From Schaalia odontolytica (GTDB lineage: Bacteria > Actinomycetota > Actinomycetes > Actinomycetales > Actinomycetaceae), in the NCBI RefSeq assembly GCF_002847525.1, contig NZ_PKKM01000003.1:124001-188000 (forward strand): DNA of 64,000 bases, written 5' to 3'. A program made the translations under genes and the position numbers. The notes beneath the pieces were generated by a model. That model saw only the letters and a list, made by a program, of their open reading frames with translations. It was not told the origin of the DNA and made no database searches. Positions 1 through 8,092 of this stretch are shown piece by piece (positions within the stretch are counted from its first letter, which is position 1; every line of letters begins with the position of its first letter).

Positions 1-477
1 GAGCTGGGAGACGACGACACGCTCGGTGCCGTTGATGATGAAGGTACCGCGGGGGGTCATGAGCGGGAAGTCGCCCATGAACACGGTCTGGGACTTGATT
101 TCGCCGGTTTCGTAGTTCATGAACTCGGCGGTCACGTACATCGGTGCGGAGTACGTGTAGTCCTTCGCCTTGGCTTCCTCCATGGAGTACTTGGGGGATT
201 CGAGGCGGTGGTCGTGGAACGACAGGCTCATGGTGCCTGCGACGTCCTCAATGGGGGAAATCTCGTGGAAGATTTCTTCGAGGCCGGAGACGTCGGGGAC
301 GTCGCCTTGGCCAGATGCCTGTGCGGCTTCGACGCGGGCCTTCCACGCGTCGTTGCCCAGCAGCCAGTCGAAGCTTTCGACCTGCAGGCCCAGCAGATTG
401 GGGGCCTGGAGGGGTTCACGAAGCTTGGCGAACGAGATGCGGTGCTTGGGCTGTTTGGCGGTGCTGTTGGCAGCCAA
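1..477 (-). CDS. rpoB: DNA-directed RNA polymerase subunit beta, N-terminal part (runs off window)
   Basis: Only the first 159 codons lie in the window; the gene continues beyond base 1. The product is the beta subunit of the transcribing enzyme. The translation has the typical N-terminus: an early RISFAKL segment, SFHDHRL, a YSAPMYV stretch and a [14 protein letters not shown] end, which belongs to the beta protrusion. The start is chosen as TTG at 477–475 because GGAAGG sits seven bases upstream and no ATG or GTG fits better. About 250 bp of non-coding DNA separate it from the upstream tRNA on the same strand; this stretch should hold the promoter, but I see no clear boxes. Identification is very secure; the TTG start is likely. 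Confidence 0.97.
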   Translation of the reverse strand, partial: MAANSTAKQPKHRISFAKLREPLQAPNLLGLQVESFDWLLGNDAWKARVEAAQASGQGDVPDVSGLEEIFHEISPIEDVAGTMSLSFHDHRLESPKYSMEEAKAKDYTYSAPMYVTAEFMNYETGEIKSQTVFMGDFPLMTPRGTFIINGTERVVVSQL

Positions 478-731
478 AGGGGATCCTTCCCTGCATGAAC
501 GGTGCGCACGCTGCCTTATCACCCATTATCTGACGCGTCCTGGTCCGTCAAGCGCCTGTTACGACGGCTGGATACGGGTCACCTCGGGCATGATAAGGCG
601 CAAATACTCAGGCTACCGTGAGTCGCATCGCGAGTCAAGGCAGCGTGTGATATGTGCAGGGTTTCACGGAAACGAGGCCGTGGCCAGCTTGTTCGTCAGG
701 TGCGACGCTGGCAGTACCCGGGCTTGGGTGG

Positions 732-808
732 TGGTGCCCCAAGTCGGGCTTGAACCGACGACCCACGGATTATGAGTCCGCTGCTCTGACCGACTGAGCT
801 ATTGGGGC
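732..808 (-). tRNA. tRNA-Met (CAT anticodon), CCA encoded
   Basis: The minus strand folds into a full cloverleaf: acceptor arms GCCCCAA and TTGGGGC, a D-arm with AGCTCAGTCGGTCAGAGC, an anticodon arm GGACT-CAT-AATCC, a T-arm with GGTTCAAGCC, and an encoded CCA end. The CAT anticodon could also belong to tRNA-Ile2, whose C34 is modified to lysidine; the sequence alone does not fully separate the two. It points the same way as rpoB. Confidence 0.93.
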
Positions 809-889
809 GGTGCCATCCTATCGGAGGAACGCGAGCCTCTTCCACCGACACTTCGCCTTGATCTGTCGATCACGCTACAGCGACATAGG

Positions 890-909
890 ACCTTAGTCGA
901 GCCTAAGGT
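890..909. promoter_or_regulatory. 7-bp dyad upstream of poxB, candidate operator
   Basis: ACCTTAG and CTAAGGT form perfect 7-bp arms around a 6-base spacer, about 40 bp before the poxB ATG. The position suits a repressor site or a 5'-leader hairpin. No regulator can be named from the sequence. Confidence 0.35.
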
Positions 910-949
910 GGTTTTACAAGGCCGCAGCCAATCAATTTAAGGAGATGGC

Positions 950-2692
950 ATGAACGTAGCGGAACAGATCGTGAACCAGCTTGTTGATGCAGGGGTACAC
1001 CGGATCTACGGCATTGTCGGCGATTCGCTGAACCCCATCGTCGACGCCGTGCGCAAAACCGGCGGCTCGAAGAAGGGCGGCATCGACTGGATCCACGTGC
1101 GCCACGAGGAGGCGGCGGCGTTCGCAGCGTCGGCCGAAGCTCAGCTGACGGGCAAGCTCGCCGTGTGCGCAGGTTCGTGCGGCCCAGGCAACCTGCACCT
1201 CATCAACGGCCTGTACGACGCGAACCGCACGGGCGCGCCCGTCCTGGCCATTGCCTCGCACATCCCGAGCGTGCAGATCGGCACGACGTACTTCCAGGAG
1301 ACCCACCCGGACCGCATTTTCGAGGAATGCTCGGTCTACAACGAACTCATCTCCTCCGCGGCGCAGTCGCCGCGCACGGTGAACTCGGCGATCCGTCACG
1401 CGGTCGGCCTGGGCGGCGTCTCGGTCATCACTCTGCCCGGCGACGTCTCCGACCTCAAGGCCGTCGATCACATTCCCACCTACGCGCCCGCGCGCCCCGC
1501 GACGCTGGCTCCCAACGCCGCCGACATCGAAGAGGCCGCAGCCCTCCTGAACAAGGCCGACAAGGTCGCGATCTTCGCCGGCGCGGGCGTCGAGGGTGCC
1601 CACGACGAGGTCATCGCCCTGGCGGATGCACTCAAGGCACCGATCGGCCACTCGCTGCGCGGCAAGCACTTCATCCAGTATGACAACCCCTTCGACGTGG
1701 GTATGACGGGCCTACTGGGCTACGGTGCGGCCGCTGAGGGCATGAACGACGCCGACGTGCTGATTCTGCTGGGCACTGACTTCCCCTACGACCAGTTCCT
1801 GCCGTCCACACCGACCATTCAGGTGGACACGCACGCCGAGAAGCTGGGCCGCCGCACGGACGTTGGCCTCGCGATTCACGCACAGGTCAAGCCCTTCATC
1901 GAGGCGCTCCTCCCCCACCTGCGCACAAACCGTTCCGACTCCTTCCTGAAGTCCAAGATCAAGAAGCACTCGGAGATCATGCACGCTCCCGTGGGCGCCT
2001 ACACGCGCAACGTGGAGAAGATGCGTCCGATCCACCCCGAGTACGCCGCCCACCTCCTCAACGAGACGGCCGCGAAGGATGCGATTTTCACCGCTGACAC
2101 AGGCATGTGCAACGTGTGGACCGCCCGCTACATCGATCCCCTCGGCACGCGCCGCCTCATCGGTTCACTGCTGCACGGTTCGATGGCAAACGCCCTGCCG
2201 ATGGCACTGGGCGCTCAGGTTGCCTACCCGGATCGTCAGGTCGTGTCTGTGTCGGGTGACGGCGGCCTCTCGATGCTGCTCGGCGAGCTCATCACCGCGA
2301 AGATGTACGACCTGCCGGTCAAGGTGGTCGTCTTCAACAATTCGACGCTGGGCATGGTGAAGTTGGAGATGCTGGTCAACGGCCTGCCTGACTTCCAGAC
2401 AGATGTCCCTGATACGAATTACGCGGAGATCGCCCGCGCAATTGGTTTCCACGCGGAGCGCGTCGAGGACGCGTCACGTCTGGAGGATGCGTACCGCGAG
2501 GCGTTCGCAGCGCCCGGCCCCGCCCTCGTTGAGGTCATCACGGATCCGAACGCGCTCTCGCTTCCGCCGGCCATCACGGGTGGCCAGGTCGTCGGTTTCG
2601 CGACCGCAATGAGCAAGATTGTCCTCAACCGCGGCATCGCTGAGGCCTTCTCGATGGCCACCTCCAACATGCGCAACATCCCGCGCCTGTAG
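950..2692 (+). CDS. poxB: Pyruvate dehydrogenase (quinone) / pyruvate oxidase
   Basis: A thiamine-diphosphate and FAD flavoenzyme that decarboxylates pyruvate to acetate and CO2 and passes electrons to membrane quinone. At 580 residues it is close to E. coli PoxB (about 572). The N-terminal ThDP-binding domain has the HEE motif near residues 52–54, containing the activating glutamate, followed by CAGSCGPGNLHLINGLYD. The C-terminal ThDP domain has SVSGDGG and FNNSTLGMVKLEM. The ATG is fixed by AAGGAG six bases upstream. It is a monocistronic unit with its own terminator at 2712–2760 and a small dyad upstream. The C-terminal tail should hold the membrane-binding helix, but I cannot verify that. 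Confidence 0.95.
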   Translation: MNVAEQIVNQLVDAGVHRIYGIVGDSLNPIVDAVRKTGGSKKGGIDWIHVRHEEAAAFAASAEAQLTGKLAVCAGSCGPGNLHLINGLYDANRTGAPVLAIASHIPSVQIGTTYFQETHPDRIFEECSVYNELISSAAQSPRTVNSAIRHAVGLGGVSVITLPGDVSDLKAVDHIPTYAPARPATLAPNAADIEEAAALLNKADKVAIFAGAGVEGAHDEVIALADALKAPIGHSLRGKHFIQYDNPFDVGMTGLLGYGAAAEGMNDADVLILLGTDFPYDQFLPSTPTIQVDTHAEKLGRRTDVGLAIHAQVKPFIEALLPHLRTNRSDSFLKSKIKKHSEIMHAPVGAYTRNVEKMRPIHPEYAAHLLNETAAKDAIFTADTGMCNVWTARYIDPLGTRRLIGSLLHGSMANALPMALGAQVAYPDRQVVSVSGDGGLSMLLGELITAKMYDLPVKVVVFNNSTLGMVKLEMLVNGLPDFQTDVPDTNYAEIARAIGFHAERVEDASRLEDAYREAFAAPGPALVEVITDPNALSLPPAITGGQVVGFATAMSKIVLNRGIAEAFSMATSNMRNIPRL

Positions 2693-2711
2693 GTCATTCA
2701 CATCTACGGAG

Positions 2712-2760
2712 ACGAGGCCGGGGCCGGGTCACCGCACGACCTGGCCCCGGCCTCGTTTTT
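2712..2760 (+). terminator. Intrinsic terminator of poxB
   Basis: Arms ACGAGGCCGGGGCC (2712–2725) and its complement (2743–2756) are perfect and are followed by a T run. Both arms contain the 12-mer ACGAGGCCGGGG that recurs through the window. Confidence 0.9.
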
Positions 2761-2952
2761 CATGACTAAAACCCGCATTTTAACAACATTCTTTTTTCTA
2801 AAAAAATGGTTTTTGCCCTCTCAAAGAGAGCTAGACAAGCTCATAACTTGTAGTCACTTGCAACACTTTACGTTTTGACAGCTATTTTTGCGCGCATTTC
2901 CCCTCTAATCTACGAAGCGTTCTATCGTTCACGCCACACAGGAGGAACCGCA

Positions 2953-4518
2953 ATGCACGCGCTCGCAGCAATGGCTAGCGCAGCCGGTGCCGTCGACCTC
3001 GATACTTTTCCCGCTTGGCTGAGGATCACCCACTTCATCAACTTCATCATGATGGGCTTCCTCATCCGCTCCGGCTGGGAGGTCCTCGCATCGCACCCAC
3101 GTCTGTACTGGAACAATCACTGCACGCCCGGATCCGAGTGGCTCAAGTTCACGAAGGACAAGGTGTCGACCGTCCCCGGCGAGTTCACGGCGCGCGACGA
3201 CCAGCGCAACCTCCACCCGCTGATCTCCCTGCCTGGACGCGGACAGATCGGCCTGGGCCGCGCGTGGCATGCGCTCGTCACGGCCATCTGGCTCGTCAAC
3301 GGCTTCGTCTACGTTGCCCTCCTCTTCGGGACAGGCCAGTGGCGACGCATCGTCCCCACCTCGTGGTCTATCTTCCCCGAGGCCTGGGAGAGCGCGAAAA
3401 TCTACATGGGCCTGCAGATTCCCTCTATCGAGCACTTCCAGCCCTATGACGCCCTCCAGAAGCTCATGTACTTCACGGTTGTCTTCATCGTCGCGCCCCT
3501 CATGATCGCGACCGGACCCATCATGTCCCCCACGTTCGCGGGACGCTTCCCCGGGTATGTCAAGATCTTCCGCAACCGCCAGACTGCTCGTTCCATCCAC
3601 TTCCTCGGCATGGCGTTCTACTGCTTCTTCGTTGTCATGCATGTCGCGCTCGTCTTCATCGTGCACCCGACGTACAACATCGCGCACATGATGCTCGGCG
3701 AAAACTACGACGACATCTCGGCAGCGCAATTCGCTCAGGCTGTCACCATGCTGATTATCGGCATCGTCGTGGCCATCGCCCTGTGGATCGGAGCCTCCTA
3801 CTGGTCCCTGTCGAACCTGCGCCGCACCCAGCGCTGGATCTGGGGTGCCACGCAGCCGATTCGAGCCCTCACGCTCGACCGCCTGAAGTCGCGTCAGGTC
3901 GCGAAGAAGACCTTCACCGAGGACGACATTTCCCCGTTCCACTGGGTCAACACGCGCCCGCCGACACAGGAGCAGTCCGAGGAGTACATCGCCCTGCGCG
4001 AAGACGACTTCAAAGACTTCCGACTCGAAATCGGAGGCCTGGTCGAGGAGGAAAAGTCTTTCTCCATCGATGAGCTGAAGGCCCTGGGTAAAGTCACGAA
4101 CATTACGATGCACACCTGCATGCAGGGATGGACGGGCATCGCGAAGTGGGAGGGCATCCGCCTCAAGGACCTCCTCGAGCAGGTCACGCCCACGGAAGGC
4201 GCGCACTACCTGATGGCCACCTCATTCGGACACGTCGGACACACCTACGACGGGCGCCCGACCGAGCCCTACTACGAGTGCATCGACCCGTCGATGATCG
4301 ACGACGACGAGTGCATCCTCGCCTGGGGCATGAACGACGAGCCTCTGCCCGAGGTCTACGGCGGCCCTCTACGCCTGCGCGCCGATTCCCAGCACGGCTA
4401 CAAGATGGTCAAGTGGGTGCGCCGCCTGGAGTGGATCCACGACTACCACGACGTGGGCGACGGCCAGGGCGGCTCACGAGAGGATTCGGGCCTGCAGCAC
4501 TACGACGCTCGCGCCTGA
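2953..4518 (+). CDS. Cytochrome b561-like membrane domain fused to a molybdopterin-binding oxidoreductase domain
   Basis: A 521-residue two-part protein. The first ~300 residues contain several hydrophobic helices with spaced histidines (ITHFINF, HFLGMAFYCFFVVMH), as in diheme b561/NarI-type quinol-oxidising domains. The rest, from about residue 345, matches the sulfite-oxidase/MsrP molybdopterin fold; the likely Mo-ligand cysteine lies in HTCMQGWTG. The fusion implies direct electron transfer between membrane quinol and a periplasmic Mo centre; the substrate is unknown. I start at the ATG at 2953, not the in-frame codon at 2875, because GGAGGAA lies just upstream. The AT-rich 2761–2880 stretch is a likely promoter. 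No maturation chaperone is adjacent. Function beyond the fold is inferred. Confidence 0.85.
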   Translation: MHALAAMASAAGAVDLDTFPAWLRITHFINFIMMGFLIRSGWEVLASHPRLYWNNHCTPGSEWLKFTKDKVSTVPGEFTARDDQRNLHPLISLPGRGQIGLGRAWHALVTAIWLVNGFVYVALLFGTGQWRRIVPTSWSIFPEAWESAKIYMGLQIPSIEHFQPYDALQKLMYFTVVFIVAPLMIATGPIMSPTFAGRFPGYVKIFRNRQTARSIHFLGMAFYCFFVVMHVALVFIVHPTYNIAHMMLGENYDDISAAQFAQAVTMLIIGIVVAIALWIGASYWSLSNLRRTQRWIWGATQPIRALTLDRLKSRQVAKKTFTEDDISPFHWVNTRPPTQEQSEEYIALREDDFKDFRLEIGGLVEEEKSFSIDELKALGKVTNITMHTCMQGWTGIAKWEGIRLKDLLEQVTPTEGAHYLMATSFGHVGHTYDGRPTEPYYECIDPSMIDDDECILAWGMNDEPLPEVYGGPLRLRADSQHGYKMVKWVRRLEWIHDYHDVGDGQGGSREDSGLQHYDARA

Positions 4519-4598
4519 TTCCCCCGCCTTCGAGCGGTACCACGCCTCCCTCCTCGTCTCCACGCATGCGAATGCGGGCGCGAGGTGAGAGGCGCGGT

Positions 4599-5411
4599 CT
4601 ATGCGTACCTGCGGGCGATCGCCATGGCCTCGGGCACGTAGGAGCGCCCGAAGACGGCGCAGTGGATCATGATGATGTGCATCTGGTGGAGGGCGATGCG
4701 CTCTCGCCAGCCGTCCTCCAGGGGTGAGGCCTCGTTGTAGGCGGCGAGGATCCGCTCGTAGTGCGGGCAGCCGAAGACGGCGAGGGCCGCGAGGTCCTCC
4801 TCGGCGTGGCCGCCCTGCGCGGCGGGGTCGATGAGAACGGCGCCGCCCGGGGTCCACATGACGTTGCCGCTCCACAGGTCGCCGTGGGTGCGGGCGGCGC
4901 CGATGTTGTTGTGGCGGTTTTTCGCGTCTTCTACGAGGCACGGCTGGCCGTGGTCCAGCGCCCCCGATTCGAGGCGCTCGCAGAGTTTTTCGATGCGCGC
5001 GCGTTCTGTGGCCGTGAAGGTGCGGTCGTCGGCGTAGGGGGCGATGCGCTCGCGCGCGTAGAAGGCACCCCAGGATTTACCGTGGGACGAGGCCGGGGCC
5101 GGGCTCGGGTGGGCGGGTAGCGACAGGTGGGCCTCCCCCATCCAGCCATCCCCCTCGAAGCCGGGCGGCGGCGCACCCAGGTGGCTGGCGCCGGCGGCAT
5201 GCGTGTGGGCGAGGGCGCGGCCGAAGTCTTCGGCCGCCTTGGGAGTTGGGGCGACGGAGACCAAGCGGTGCTCCTCGAGCCACGTCACGCCGTAATCGAG
5301 CACGGGCACGACGGCGGCCCCGGGGTCCGAGGCCTCGGCGAGCCACGCGAGCCCAGCCACCTCGTAGGCGATTCGCCCGCGGCGGCTATCCGCTTTCCTG
5401 ATGGTGTCCAT
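4599..5411 (-). CDS. Fructosamine kinase family protein
   Basis: A 270-residue protein-kinase-like-fold enzyme. Family members phosphorylate ketosamines (fructosamine, ribulosamine) on glycated proteins or metabolites, which leads to deglycation. The catalytic loop THGDLWSGNV and the metal-binding LIDPAAQGGH are present, followed by a conserved ALHQMHIIMIH-like C-terminus. The start is the ATG at 5411 with AGGAGG eight to nine bases upstream; a longer in-frame extension to 5642 is low-complexity and lacks support. The N-terminus is short, beginning almost at the ATP-binding lysine (TIRKAD), which shorter actinobacterial members also show. It is convergent with the b561 fusion, and a repeat island lies upstream. 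The 12-mer GACGAGGCCGGGG lies inside it at 5086–5098. Confidence 0.88.
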   Translation of the reverse strand: MDTIRKADSRRGRIAYEVAGLAWLAEASDPGAAVVPVLDYGVTWLEEHRLVSVAPTPKAAEDFGRALAHTHAAGASHLGAPPPGFEGDGWMGEAHLSLPAHPSPAPASSHGKSWGAFYARERIAPYADDRTFTATERARIEKLCERLESGALDHGQPCLVEDAKNRHNNIGAARTHGDLWSGNVMWTPGGAVLIDPAAQGGHAEEDLAALAVFGCPHYERILAAYNEASPLEDGWRERIALHQMHIIMIHCAVFGRSYVPEAMAIARRYA

Positions 5412-5623
5412 CGTGTGTGGCCTCCTGTCCACGTGGAAGCTGCGGCGCTCCCCCTGTTTGTGGCGCATCAGCGCGAGACGGCTCAACGATATCAAGGGTC
5501 GTTCGGGGCAGAGGCAACTCCTCCGACACGCAGCGTCGTTGCAGGTCGGCCAGCCAACAGCGCAGGTTAACGCTCGGAATAGCGGGTTCACGCGCAAACA
5601 ACGCGCCCCATCAGCAGCCGATT

Positions 5624-5700
5624 TGCCCAAAACGCAGACCACCTCACCTACAAGAGCCCATTTTCAACGTATTTCACCGAGGTGGTCTGCGTTTTGGGCA
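5624..5700. repeat. Perfect 22-bp inverted repeat around a 33-bp core
   Basis: The arm at 5624–5645 (beginning TGCCCAAAACGCAG) is exactly complementary to 5679–5700. The 33-bp core contains CCATTTTCAACG. There is no T run, so it is not a simple terminator. It opens a gene-free island (5412–6748) with more symmetric repeats. Confidence 0.9.
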
Positions 5701-5858
5701 CCAACCCTCGTGAGTCATGGCTTGCACACCATTGATCGGGGGGAATTGCATCATTAGAGATCCGACACGCCGGCGACACGCCGATAGCCGCCTTCTAATG
5801 CTGCAAAACCCCCACGGCCGACGGCGCGGCAAGCACGCGAGGACAGACCTGGGCCCAT

Positions 5859-5894
5859 GCGGATAGGTTGGCTGGATGCCTATAACCTATCCGC
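5859..5894. repeat. Inverted repeat of GCGGATAGGTT / AACCTATCCGC
   Basis: Two perfect 11-bp arms (5859–5869 and 5884–5894) flank a 14-bp spacer. The word AACCTATCCG is the same one that builds the array at 12.66–12.80 kb, so one DNA-binding factor may read both loci. Confidence 0.8.
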
Positions 5895-5996
5895 GTACGC
5901 AGCAGGTTTCGCCGATCTGGAGGGCAGCGGCACACGGGACGGCCTGGCCTCAGTGCCTGTGGAGGGGTTCGGGGCCTGATGACGGTGCCGGAGGGC

Positions 5997-6196
5997 GCGA
6001 CAAAATTCGCCCTGCACGAGCCATACGTCCCCGCTTCCGGTACAAAAATCGCCCTGCACACCCCTCCTCATTGCATGTGCGGTATAAAACTCGCCCTGCT
6101 CGCTCGAAATGGCCCGTTTTGGCGAGTTTCGTGCGTGCAGGGCGAACTTTGTACCGCTTTGGCCACCAACAACCCGAGCAGGGCGAACTTTGTACC
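5997..6196. repeat. Mirror array: three direct and two inverted ~21-bp repeats, 41–42-bp period
   Basis: Direct copies begin at 5997, 6039 and 6081 (exactly 42 bp apart) with a consensus near GGTACAAAAATCGCCCTGC. A core containing GAAATGGCCCGTTTTGG follows, then two inverted copies at 6135–6155 and 6176–6196 (41 bp apart). Sequence between copies is not conserved. Nothing resembling cas genes is nearby. Confidence 0.85.
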
Positions 6197-6239
6197 GCAT
6201 ACAAGGTGGATGCGGAGCCAGTCGACACAACCGCACACC

Positions 6240-6690
6240 AAGTGCCGCCGGTATGGAGGGTGCCGGAGGGACCGAAGGGCCAGACCGCGGTGCCCGTGAG
6301 CGGTGGCAGGGCCAGACCGCGGTCCCGGTGGGCGGTGGCGGGGCCTGGCCGGTCTTCGAGCCGACGCGCAACACCATCAGTACACCAGGTACCGCCGGTG
6401 TGAAGGGCGCCGGAGGGTCCGGAGGGCCAGGCTGCGGTGCCCATGGGCGGCGGCTGTGCCTGGCCTGGCTTCGAGACACCAGCTGCCGCCGGTGTGGAGG
6501 GCGCCGGATAGCCTGGCCGCGGTGCCGGTGGGTGGCGGCAGGGCCAGGGCGGGCCTCGAGATCGACCACTCCGAGCCGAAGGCTCGCGTGTGGCGATCTC
6601 GCGGGCGGGCCGCCGCCCACCGGCACATACAGCGGCCGGGCCCGACGGCGCCCGGAACACCAGCGGCGCCACGAGCAACACAACAACCCG
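6240..6690. repeat. GC-rich mosaic repeat block without credible genes
   Basis: The block is a patchwork of short modules around GGCGGTGGC, GCCGGAGGGTCCGGAGGGCC and GCGCCCGGAACACCAGCGGC. The same modules recur at 53.02–53.29, 55.74–55.88 and 56.56–57.01 kb. The segment 6518–6627 has an inverted copy at 53141–53250 with one mismatch. Several frames are open on both strands only because stop codons are rare in such DNA; none has a ribosome-binding site or recognisable domain. Confidence 0.8.
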
Positions 6691-6714
6691 GCACCGCACC
6701 AGCGCCCAGGCATA

Positions 6715-6744
6715 CAAAAAACCGACATCCGGATCGGATGTCGG
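6715..6744 (-). terminator. Intrinsic terminator of tRNA-Ala
   Basis: Arms CCGACATCC and GGATGTCGG with a 5-base loop are followed on the minus strand by a T run (plus-strand A run at 6715–6721), directly downstream of the tRNA. Confidence 0.85.
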
Positions 6745-6748
6745 CCTG

Positions 6749-6824
6749 TGGTGGAGCTAGGGGGATTCGAACCCCCGACCTTCTCATTGCGAACGAGACG
6801 CGCTACCAACTGCGCCATAGCCCC
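6749..6824 (-). tRNA. tRNA-Ala (CGC), CCA encoded
   Basis: The minus strand gives a cloverleaf with acceptor arms GGGGCTA/TAGCTCC (one G·T pair), a D-arm GGCGCAGTTGGTAGCGC, an anticodon loop TTCGCAA, a T-arm GGTTCGAATCC, and an encoded CCA. The anticodon CGC reads GCG (Ala). Confidence 0.94.
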
Positions 6825-6965
6825 AAGGACTCGAACAGCTTAGCACCATCACAATCAGCCATGCAAGCCGACCACCGCCGCGTGCGGCATGACACGGAGC
6901 CCACGCATACGACCGGGCCGCGAGCCCGGAGGCCCGCGGCGCGGCATCAGCAGCTGAGAGGTCCC

Positions 6966-7937
6966 CTACTGGGCGCGTCGCGCGTCCAGGACGGCATCCA
7001 GGTCGAGGGCGACGGCCTGGTCAGCAACGACCTCGGCGGTGGAGCGGGCACCCACCTGGGCGGTCTGGGCGATCGGGCGAGCTGGGACGGCGGCGGCGAT
7101 GCGCGGGATGCCGCGCAGGTCGGTGTCGGCGTGGACGATACGGCCGCGGACGCGCTCACGCGACGCGTAGGTCGGGGCGGGGACGGGGACGACGGTCCAG
7201 GCGCGGGCCGGGGTGTCGGCCACCTCGACGACCTCGGGGACGTCGACGTTGAAAACGAGGGAGGGAACGGAGCCGGTCTGGGGTTCCGTGGCCTCGGCCA
7301 CCTCGGTGACCTCTTCCGAGGAGGAGGAAGACGAAGCCTGAGGCTCCGCAGGGGCAGCGGCGGTGGCGCGGCCGGCACCGCGCACGTCGCCGCGCAGCTT
7401 GGTAAGGAGCTCGAGCTCGCGCTCGGATGCTTGCTGAGAGCGGACAGCCGCGACGCGGGAGGCCGCGAGGGAAGCCACGAGGGCGGCGGCGGGAATCGCG
7501 ATCCACGCCCACGCGATGGAGGTCGCGGTGATGACGATGCCGAGAGCAACGGTTGCAAGGGCGCAGATGCCGGTGACGACCATGCGGCGACGTCCGGCTG
7601 CGCTTTCGGCGGCGAGGCGGGCGGCGCGGCGGGCGCGCAGCTTTGCGATGTCGCGAACCGCTTTGTTGTTGCGTCGGTCGATAACGGGGCGGCTACGTCC
7701 CGTGGTGCCCTGGTACATGCTGCCTCCGCTCGTCAATGCTCCCCGCGCCAGGATGGTTCCGCTGGCGTGGTCGCATGTGTCTAATTCTGTCTTATTCGTG
7801 TGGATGATGCGCAGTTTCGGCGAAAAACGGTCGATTTCACGAGACTGGACAATCGCTCGACGGCGTGCGACGAGTGACGGTACGGTCGCAAAAAGCGCGA
7901 CGAATACCGCGACGATGACGAGTCCACCGATCTCCAC
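6966..7937 (-). CDS. GlpR/SepX-like divisome membrane protein
   Basis: A 323-residue membrane protein with a hydrophobic helix at residues 4–23, a basic cytoplasmic stretch, two further helices at about 119–138 and 141–160, and a C-terminal tail with a serine/glutamate-rich linker near 230. This topology and the position two genes from a MoeA-like Glp gene match the actinobacterial Glp receptor (GlpR; SepX in Streptomyces; Rv0996 in M. tuberculosis). The known family role is to recruit the gephyrin-like Glp protein to the FtsZ divisome. The GTG at 7937 follows GAGGGG. A near-palindrome lies upstream at 8033–8048. The assignment rests on synteny and topology, not on a catalytic motif. Confidence 0.75.
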   Translation of the reverse strand: MEIGGLVIVAVFVALFATVPSLVARRRAIVQSREIDRFSPKLRIIHTNKTELDTCDHASGTILARGALTSGGSMYQGTTGRSRPVIDRRNNKAVRDIAKLRARRAARLAAESAAGRRRMVVTGICALATVALGIVITATSIAWAWIAIPAAALVASLAASRVAAVRSQQASERELELLTKLRGDVRGAGRATAAAPAEPQASSSSSSEEVTEVAEATEPQTGSVPSLVFNVDVPEVVEVADTPARAWTVVPVPAPTYASRERVRGRIVHADTDLRGIPRIAAAVPARPIAQTAQVGARSTAEVVADQAVALDLDAVLDARRAQ

Positions 7938-8032
7938 CCCCTCAACGTACGGGCGTTTGGGGTGTCGGGCTTTGCGCGTTGGACGCGTGTCGGACTCTCA
8001 AACCTTTCGGTAAAAAGAGAAGATTCCCCAGG

Positions 8033-8048
8033 TGTCACACGTGTAACA
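8033..8048. promoter_or_regulatory. Near-palindrome TGTCACACGTGTAACA upstream of the GlpR-like gene
   Basis: A 16-bp near-palindrome centred on CACGTG lies about 95 bp before the GTG start, in the 155-bp gap after the acetyltransferase gene. It may be an operator; no factor is identified. Confidence 0.3.
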
Positions 8049-8092
8049 TCTGCCCCACGCGCAACGCCCAGCAGCCATAGAAACCGACTGAC

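Noticed and set aside
2875..2952. Upstream start for the b561–Mo fusion
   Set aside because: No ribosome-binding site at 2875, while GGAGGAA precedes the ATG at 2953.
5997..6196. CRISPR array or a coding gene with peptide repeats
   Set aside because: Only three direct units, then inverted units with a 41-bp step that breaks any reading frame; no ribosome-binding site.
5880..7784. Several long open frames on both strands over 5.9–7.8 kb
   Set aside because: They lie in GC-rich repeats or antisense to the GlpR-like gene, in several overlapping phases with no domains; stop codons are rare by composition.
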